From Onchidella celtica (lineage: Eukaryota > Mollusca > Gastropoda > Systellommatophora > Onchidiidae): a stretch of DNA of 64,000 nt. This document shows positions 57,049 to 64,000 of this stretch, one piece after another; the first letter of the stretch is position 1, and the number at the start of each line of letters is the position of its first letter. A model generated the notes under the pieces. That model saw only the letters and a list, made by a program, of their open reading frames with translations. It was not told where the DNA came from and made no database searches. Where the stretch lies: assembly GCA_963931925.1 (NCBI GenBank), contig OZ007579.1:30775519-30839518 (forward strand), read 5' to 3'. The translations under genes were made by a program, and so were the position numbers.

Positions 57049-58581
57049 CCCTAGTCCTGCGGGAGGCCACTATATTGGCCTCCCCGCGCAAAACGCGAGA
57101 CACGGGAGGCCATTATTTTGTCCGACACGCTTAACCACGGGTCCTGCGGAAGGCCACATTTTTGTATAGCAACGCTGCGCCTCGCACTTTGTGTATTCGG
57201 TTGCCAAGGCTGTCGTTTTTTTTTGTTTTTTTTTCACATTTTTTTTTTCCACACTATTTTCGCGTGTTTATCTATCCTGTCACCCCTACTATATCTAACA
57301 AAATGGTATCGTCTGATTACGTTTATTACGATGCAACTATTCGTCATACTCATGTAATAGTAGTTAGTACTGACGGTCTGAAGTTCGAACTGGGGAAAAT
57401 CTTGGGGAAACTTTTTACTTTGATGCTGGTTGTCGTCTACATGTGAAATGAGAAGAAAGGGGCCATGTGCGTATTTGAGACGCCGTTCTACGTCTGTAAT
57501 TATGAATTCGGATGTAATATTAGGGCATGCTACTATAAGGGCGTCTGTCAGTAGGTTTTTCATCAGGGAAAACTGGGAGAAAATGACCGACTTTGTTGTT
57601 GGATGTTGTCTTTATTTGATGTGGTAATTAGAGAGATATTGTGTTCCTTTGGTTAAACCGCTTTTCAGTACATGTATGACTGTGCTCTACGACCTGGAAC
57701 TCGAAAGCAAATCTCTCGCTAAAACTAACATCATAGAACGTGGAAGCTTTACATAGTAGAGGAGGGAGAAGGCAATGTCACGATACATGTGGTTAGTAAA
57801 TGAAGCGAATGGCTTAAAAAATAATTTGATCACCTGAATGGCCTGACTTAGGGACAGAAAAAGCGCAGACGTCTTGGGAAAATGATAAAACGTGTGTTAA
57901 ACGGCATGTAAATGCAGAAAATTCTTGATTTGGACCTTCCAATTCACAATAAAACCTACTGCATATCATCACTAGTACTTTATCCAAATATCATAGGGGT
58001 CCCTTACGAGTTATCCACCACTATTGTTGTTATTGCGTCTTGAAGTACACGCGTATCGCGTGTTGAGAACGTGTATCACGTGTTCACAACGACCCGATTG
58101 ACCCGACCGCCGAGGTTATCGGCAACACGCGAACGATCAGCTGACTGGCCGCTGGCTATCCCCGCACGGGGCGTTAGGTAGCGTTTATAGAGACGGCGGG
58201 TTTCGGGAAATCGCACGCTTGATTCGACCCGAGAGAACTCGCGCGAGGAATGTTACTCAATGTGCTTTGTAAGTGTATATAGACAACTCGTGTCTCTCGA
58301 GGCGGCAATTTTGCCGACCAGCGCGGGACATTACCAGAACCAATTGTGTCTTCTTGTTCCGCGTGTGTCGCGCGGGAGTTGTGTTGGCTGTGTACTTTTC
58401 TTGGCTTCACGATGGATGTTGACCTCGTCTTTCCTTTTCCCGCCTTGCTATGAACACCAACCGCGCGAGTGATTAGGCGCGAGTTTTCTTGCGCGAGTAA
58501 CCATCTCGCGGCAACCCGCCTACCCGCTTTCTCTATAAACACGGCCTTACGTGGACGAGTTCACTCAACGCAGGACGAGGG
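57049..58581 (+). mobile_element. piggyBac-type non-autonomous element, copy B
   Basis: 1,533 bp with TTAA at 57045-57048 and 58582-58585. Ends are CCCTAGTCCTGCG and, reverse-complemented, CCCTCGTCCTGCG (12 of 13). Same orientation and high similarity to copy A over its length, except for a 370-bp insertion at 58177-58546. The subterminal hairpin GGAGGCCA..TGGCCTCC is preserved. Confidence 0.88.
58177..58546. mobile_element. Harbinger-type MITE nested in piggyBac copy B
   Basis: 370 bp absent from copy A at the matching position. Ends GGTAGCGTTTATAGAGACGG and, reverse-complemented, GGCCGTGTTTATAGAGAAAG, so inverted repeats of about 20 bp. Flanked by TTA (58174-58176, 58547-58549), a Harbinger target; copy A has a single TTA there. 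Interior is GC-rich with CGCGCGAG words. Not obviously related to the ends of the Harbinger at 52470. Confidence 0.85.
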
Positions 58582-58585
58582 TTAA

Positions 58586-60921
58586 GCATTTCCCTCCCTG
58601 GAATCATAGCCTTAGTCCTTCACCATTGCCTTTGCCATATTTCGGGAAACTTAAATCTCAAACTACTTTTTTTTTTTTATAAAATAAAAATGTGAGGTGA
58701 TATCACTATCAGTGGTCCACCTTGCTGACTTTTTCAAAATTGAGTTAAGGGTATGCTGTGAAAATGCAAATTACTGTCCCTTCAGTTCAAAGAATGCACT
58801 TTATTTCATGTTAAAATGCTGAAACTTGACCAAGTTATTGTTATTTCAAAGTGGCAAGGTAGAAAAATTGAGAACTTTGAAAACAGGGTTAAAGTCTGCA
58901 TTAAATCTAAAAAGACTCATTAGATTGGATCAGAAAAAAAGGAAAAAAAAAATTTATTGGCAGAATTCATTAAATTCCTTTTGTCCAGGCATATGAAGTT
59001 CTAGTGATTGAGGAATCTATTTTATATTTATAATATGCCGAAAACTGATACAGGACATGGATTGGAAGTCCATAATTAATATATCCATCTATTTTTGGCT
59101 CTATCTCGAAAGTGCCGAGCTCCACAAGTGGACCATTAATTCTCTGGAGCGCCTCACAAATTATTAAATTAAATATTATATAGTTCACCAGACCATGTTG
59201 AGATCCAGACAGTGTGGTTATATGTCACACTGCTACAGTCACAGTTACCACTTTCTTGACTGTGGTGACATGTTCAGCGTGGAAGATCTTGTTGTTAACT
59301 CACTGTTAATATTTGTACTGCAAGTCAGAAAAGCTAGTGTTTTCCAAGAAATTCATACTTCCTAGTGAAATCTACTTATCAAGGAAGATGACCATAAAGT
59401 GGTGATAAAGTATGACTCCTTTGCAGTGAATCCTTTTAAATTAAGTGTCACATAATAATTGTCATACTGAGCTTTCTCTGTTTCAAGTTTATATATACTT
59501 CTTTGCCGTACAATGATACATTATTTATTTGGTAATTCAGTAGTTCATAAAATATTGTATCTAGATACACTGTATCTGAAATTCATGTATTTGCTCAAGT
59601 TCTGTTGTTCAAAGTTTCTTGGTATAAAAACTGTTTAAAACACTGCAACACTGTCAAAGATTGCTTTGAATATTTTACTAGCAAGCCATACTCTTTAGCT
59701 ATGCATTGGTGCTTCTTGTAAGTTGTATTCGATTCCAAATGATGGAAATGTGTCTCAACATATTAAATTGCATCATCAATACTTTACTTTAAAATACAAG
59801 TCGCATGGTCGTATCATGAGTTTATAAATCAAGGTTTGTTACAACGTTTCTCATAAAAGTTAGTTTATTCGTATTTTGTCCGGACACAGAATTCAAAAAG
59901 GTTGCAGATACAAGGCAAAATTTTACTGTAAAGCTGAAAAGAAAGAAAGGGAAGCTTTTGAATGTGATATCAGGGAATGGAACTATCTGTACATAATTAA
60001 TTTTATAGTAATATAGAGACAGAAGTTTTATGTATGTACATGTGTGATACTGTAATAATTATAAAAAATTATATGCCAGAGAGTAATGGTGACACCTAAT
60101 TATACACACAGTAAGGTTAATCTTGATACAGAAACAGAAATTTTGATTGTTAATACAGGAACAGAATAAATAACACTGACATTTAGTGATCTGGTGTTTC
60201 TGACTGAAATATTAATATTTGAGGTACAGGCCAAAATTAAATGTTAACATCTTACATTTACATGTGATGTGGACAGAAACATAGACAGCAGTACTTGGAA
60301 AGAATAATTTAGAACAGGTTATTAAAACAAAATCAAAGTAATGTGGGATTACAAAGGGGACTGGTGACATGAAAAATATGGAGGTGTTAACAGGTAATTC
60401 ACAGTACAGCTGTGCTGTGTTGACGGTGACAAGCCTCCTGTTTGGAGAACAGGCAAATGTAGACAGTTGGCAGCAGATAATGATCGTGTTTTGTAGTACT
60501 AATGGCGGTAGAGGGGAGGAAACGGGGTGTGAAATGACAAACTATCCATAAGATTAGGAACTTGATATAATAATAATGAGAAATTCATATTGTACAGCAC
60601 TTGGTTGAACAAATGTTATTTATGTTTAATAGTAATATTATCTGTATGCCACCATGTAATCATTGTTTAATTTACCATGTTGGATTTAATGGATGAGGGA
60701 CTGACTACATTGAATTATACATAATGTGTTAAATGTATGCACCAGCTGTTGCTATAGCCTGTGATAAAGAAGGAAGATATCTATATATATTTGGACAACT
60801 TGGAGCGGTCCTTCCCTGTGCATAGAAAAACGACTAAACGTAGAAAGTTCAAACTTTCTGTGCTCATTAGTTAAAAAATCTACTAGGTTTTTACACATTC
60901 ATTTTGAAGATCTATGTAATG
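58586..60921. other. No gene seen
   Basis: AT-rich. No coding exon, RNA gene or transposon end that I can support. Confidence 0.5.
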
Positions 60922-60932
60922 TGTGGAAATGT

Positions 60933-61067
60933 CACCTGTCACCTGTCGGCTTCATCGTCATCGATGTTAGCTGCTACAGTGGATGTCGCGACAAAATCTC
61001 CTCCACCCAATCCTGTCCTTAGCTTTCCTAGTTAGTTCACTTATTTCCAGCTGGCTGACTTTCTTGA
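60933..61067 (-). mobile_element. 5'-truncated LINE tail, same family as the LINE at 41.9 kb
   Basis: About 135 bp, nearly identical in reverse complement to 45239-45373: the last codons ([17 protein letters not shown] then the C-terminus), the stop and the 3' end with the GACAGGTGACAGGTGAC repeat. Flanked by the 11-bp direct repeat TGTGGAAATGT (60922-60932, 61068-61078). It fixes the LINE's 3' end. Confidence 0.9.
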
Positions 61068-61078
61068 TGTGGAAATGT

Positions 61079-63865
61079 ACAAACTGAATTTATGAAGTCA
61101 TTTGTTTTGTTACCAGTTCCAATCATCTCTTTAAAACACCATTTTCAACATAATATATTTGTGGACTTGAGATTTTTCGTTGCAAAAGGCTTCTGAACCA
61201 CTCAACACTCAGACTTCAAATTTTATACGGTACATCAGAATGGATGTACGGGTGCACAGTTTTTAATAGAAGTCTCAAATCAGTGTTGTTGTTTTTATTG
61301 GAAATTTATTGTTTCGCCATGATTTAGATCTATTTCGAGTCATGGTTCGCCATTTTAAGGTTTCGTTATCACTTCCTGCGATGTGTTCACTATCAAACAC
61401 TCTAACCCGTGCGCAAATCATGCTGTTGTACGGGATGCGCAGTGTGTCAACTCACAAAGGCAGAGCAGTAAGACTTATTTAAAAACAAACGAACAAAAAT
61501 AAAAATAATAAACAAATAGGAACAGGCAAGATGAAGCAGGTCCATAATAATCACCCAGAACTGAAACCAATATTCAAACCGATTTATCCCGGGCAGGGCC
61601 GGGGACCTCAGCTAGTATATTATATAGATATCTAGGGAAAATTGCCATCTAAAAATCTACCAGATATTTTATTTCATGGTAAACTGTCACTGTGTTTATC
61701 TATTTAGCAAAGAGATAGAATGCACTTCGAAGATGATATTGATAATAATTATGCATGCAGTGCATGCTGTGAAGAGAGCAGGATCAAGTAAACTTGAAAT
61801 TAATCTACATGCTGATTAGACATTATGTACTTTCCATGATACAATAATTGCATGTATAATTGTAGGAACCTGGTGTGAGGGCTTCATATGTCTCTATGTT
61901 TTCTGTTTTGATTAAATTTCCATTACAATTATCTATACCTGCCATACTTGAGTAACAAAAACATGTAATTTTGTTGTCAGATGATCTATGTCTCAATTGT
62001 AATTTAATCATGTAACAAAGCTTGTCCAAATTAACTGACTCACTACCATAAGCCGCTCTGAGCGGGGAGTCCGAAAACACTGACTTCAAATAGTACATGA
62101 AAATCACACTGAGAAATATTATGCTTCTTAAAGTAAGTTAAAGTACTGGTATCAATAATTTGGCATTTTATTAAAATTTGTAACGCTGCTTGTCCTAGAT
62201 ACAGCCATATTACTGATCCCTGTCTTTCAAAGAGTGCAGTATGAGAAATCTTGTTCTCTGAAAGATTCTAGTTGGAAGTGAATCAGTTAATGTTGAAATG
62301 ATTAATAAAAGAGGGAAAAAAAAGACGAAAATTGTATTTTGCAGAGCCTCCAAAATATAAATTTAAAATATGATAAATTCAAAGAATTGCAATTACATCT
62401 CAGTGATCTTTCAGTCATTAAGACTCTGTTGGGTTTTAAGAAAAGGCAGGAAACTTCTTTTTGTTGTTGTTTTCGTTTGTTGTTTTTTTTGTGTGTTTTT
62501 TTTTTTTTTTTTGTAAATTGTAGAGAAATCTGAAAAAAAAATCCACAGCTCCACTCTGGGAACTTATAAATCTCTGAATTAATTGTCATCTGTTTGCCAA
62601 AGTTTGCTAAAGATTAGAGGCCTTGCAAAAGTCTACAAGCTTTTCTCTCTCTCCCTTTCCTCTTCCTGGGCCACATTTCAACTTCTTTGAACTTGGCCCA
62701 ACTGTTGCCCTGCAGCTTTTTTGTGTTGTTATTGTTTACTTTGTTATGGGCTAATCAATATTCACCTGTATCATTGACAGATCAACTTTCTGGTATGCCA
62801 GCTGGTAGCTCTGGGTTTTGCCTTCCCTTTTCGAAGTGTTTTCTCTGTGGAGAAGGTTGGGGCCACTACACGTCATATCATTGAGGCAGTGGTGGGTGTA
62901 ATGCTCACCCTCTTCTGTTTTGGATAGTAGGTTTCTTGTTCATTTTCTTCCATTTGCAATCTTCTGGTAATACTGTTTAAGATTGGCCACAACCGCCCAC
63001 TACCCATTTCCTGTGCCAAATATTTTTATGACTATATTTGACTATATTAAACGTACAGTACATTCTTGTCACAACATATCATACATACAGTGACAAAGTG
63101 TTGTATTATGCTCATATCGGATTACAAAATTTTATAGTTTTTCACCACTACTTGAAAGGATGGTTCACCTCAATGCATTTGCAAAGATTTTATTTATAAA
63201 ATTAATAAAGATCATATGCTATTAGTATTAAAGTCTATTTTGAAAATCACCATTGAATATTACTGGAACAAAGGGGAGAATAATTCATCAGAAATCTGTT
63301 GGAAAAAACCAAAAACAAAACAGAAGTTATCATTCAGGGGAAAAAAATTCTGATAATGTCAGAGTGTGTGTATGGGATGAAAAAAAACCAGTTGTCCCTC
63401 TGACCCAAACAGATTTCCCTTAATATCACTATTATGAGCCAGCTACTAGTGTGTCATCATTATCAAATGCAGGAAATTGTTAAGGATCATTAATAATCTT
63501 GGTTCATGAGGAGTGGTCTTTTCAATCCGTTTCCACAAGTCAGTTGATTGGTTTAGAGAAAAAAATATAGAGAGATACCAGTCACCATGGAGGGTCCATG
63601 GTATTTTGAGAGAGTGGAAGATGATTGACAGGGAGTTATCATGAGGGCATTTATTATACCTCCATTGTCCAGACAAAGATTGCCTTAGGCAAAAATTGCG
63701 AACTCAGAAAATAAACAAATTTGAAATACTGGTAGTCATATGAATTTGAAATACATGTGAAAATAATGATAGTAATAATAAATGGTTATCATGAAAAATT
63801 ACTGCTTGATGAGGAAAAATATGTTTATATAGAACTTTGGGTGGGTTTCTTGTGGTGTGTTTCAG
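61079..63865. other. No confident gene
   Basis: AT-rich. A GC-rich word at about 61590-61625 (CCCGGGCAGGGCCGGGGACC, then TCAGCTAGT) resembles a transposon terminus. T runs near 62485-62510. No exon is supported. Confidence 0.45.
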
Positions 63866-64000
63866 ATATGGATCACCGGTACAAGAGGAGAAGAAGCTGT
63901 GAGAGGAGTTGAAAACTCTTGAAAACAAGGACTGATCCACCTGATACTGAAGTTACATATTGTAGGAGGTCAAAGGTTATTGTTTTATTTTGTTATGACA

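Noticed and set aside
57162-57563. Short frames in the piggyBac-type copy B, also seen at 39.7 kb.
   Set aside because: They do not align with piggyBac transposases and differ between the two copies.
61823-62107. A 94-residue minus-strand frame with several cysteines.
   Set aside because: No signal peptide, domain or paralogue; AT-rich context makes chance likely.

Overview
The window is animal nuclear DNA: AT-rich, with genes split by spliceosomal introns and dense transposons. Two conserved animal genes anchor it: UQCRB (complex III subunit 7) and an AIG1/ADTRP-type integral membrane hydrolase. Frequent TACATGTA words, AGATCT clusters, a tRNA-derived SINE and RTE-like LINEs would suit a mollusc, perhaps a gastropod. 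That placement is inference; nothing here proves the taxon.

Layout. 1-1.75 kb: a tandem array, minus strand, of three small secreted cysteine-rich peptide genes, plus a relic of the upstream part of a fourth unit. 1.75-7.1 kb: no gene recognised, but an array of 37-bp palindromic units lies at 3.43-3.74 kb. 7.1-11.05 kb: a whole-looking P-element-type transposon, with 32-bp perfect terminal inverted repeats, a 7-bp target duplication and a two-exon THAP transposase of about 870 aa. 11.05-18.3 kb: simple repeats, ending in a purine-only (GAA)n array of about 5 kb. 18.3-21.2 kb: non-coding, with a SINE copy. 21.2-25.6 kb: UQCRB, plus strand, four exons. 26.7-27.5 kb: a decayed Tc1/mariner-like element. 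27.6-50.8 kb: the AIG1/ADTRP-type gene, minus strand, six coding exons. It is tail-to-tail with UQCRB, and its introns hold a nested Tc1/mariner plus solo LTR, a piggyBac-type MITE, a full-length LINE and a second LINE fragment. 51.9-52.4 kb: a SINE with a 15-bp target duplication. 52.5-56.3 kb: a PIF/Harbinger transposon whose two antisense genes are interlocked, each having an exon inside the other's intron. 57.0-58.6 kb: a second piggyBac-type MITE carrying a Harbinger-type MITE inside it. 58.6-64 kb: no confident gene; a short LINE 3' tail lies at 60.93 kb.

The host genes show no shared pathway beyond conventional housekeeping and lipid-metabolism roles. The most notable features are the intact P-type element, the interlocked Harbinger genes, the cysteine-rich peptide cluster with its unusual spacer repeats, and the layered transposon insertions.
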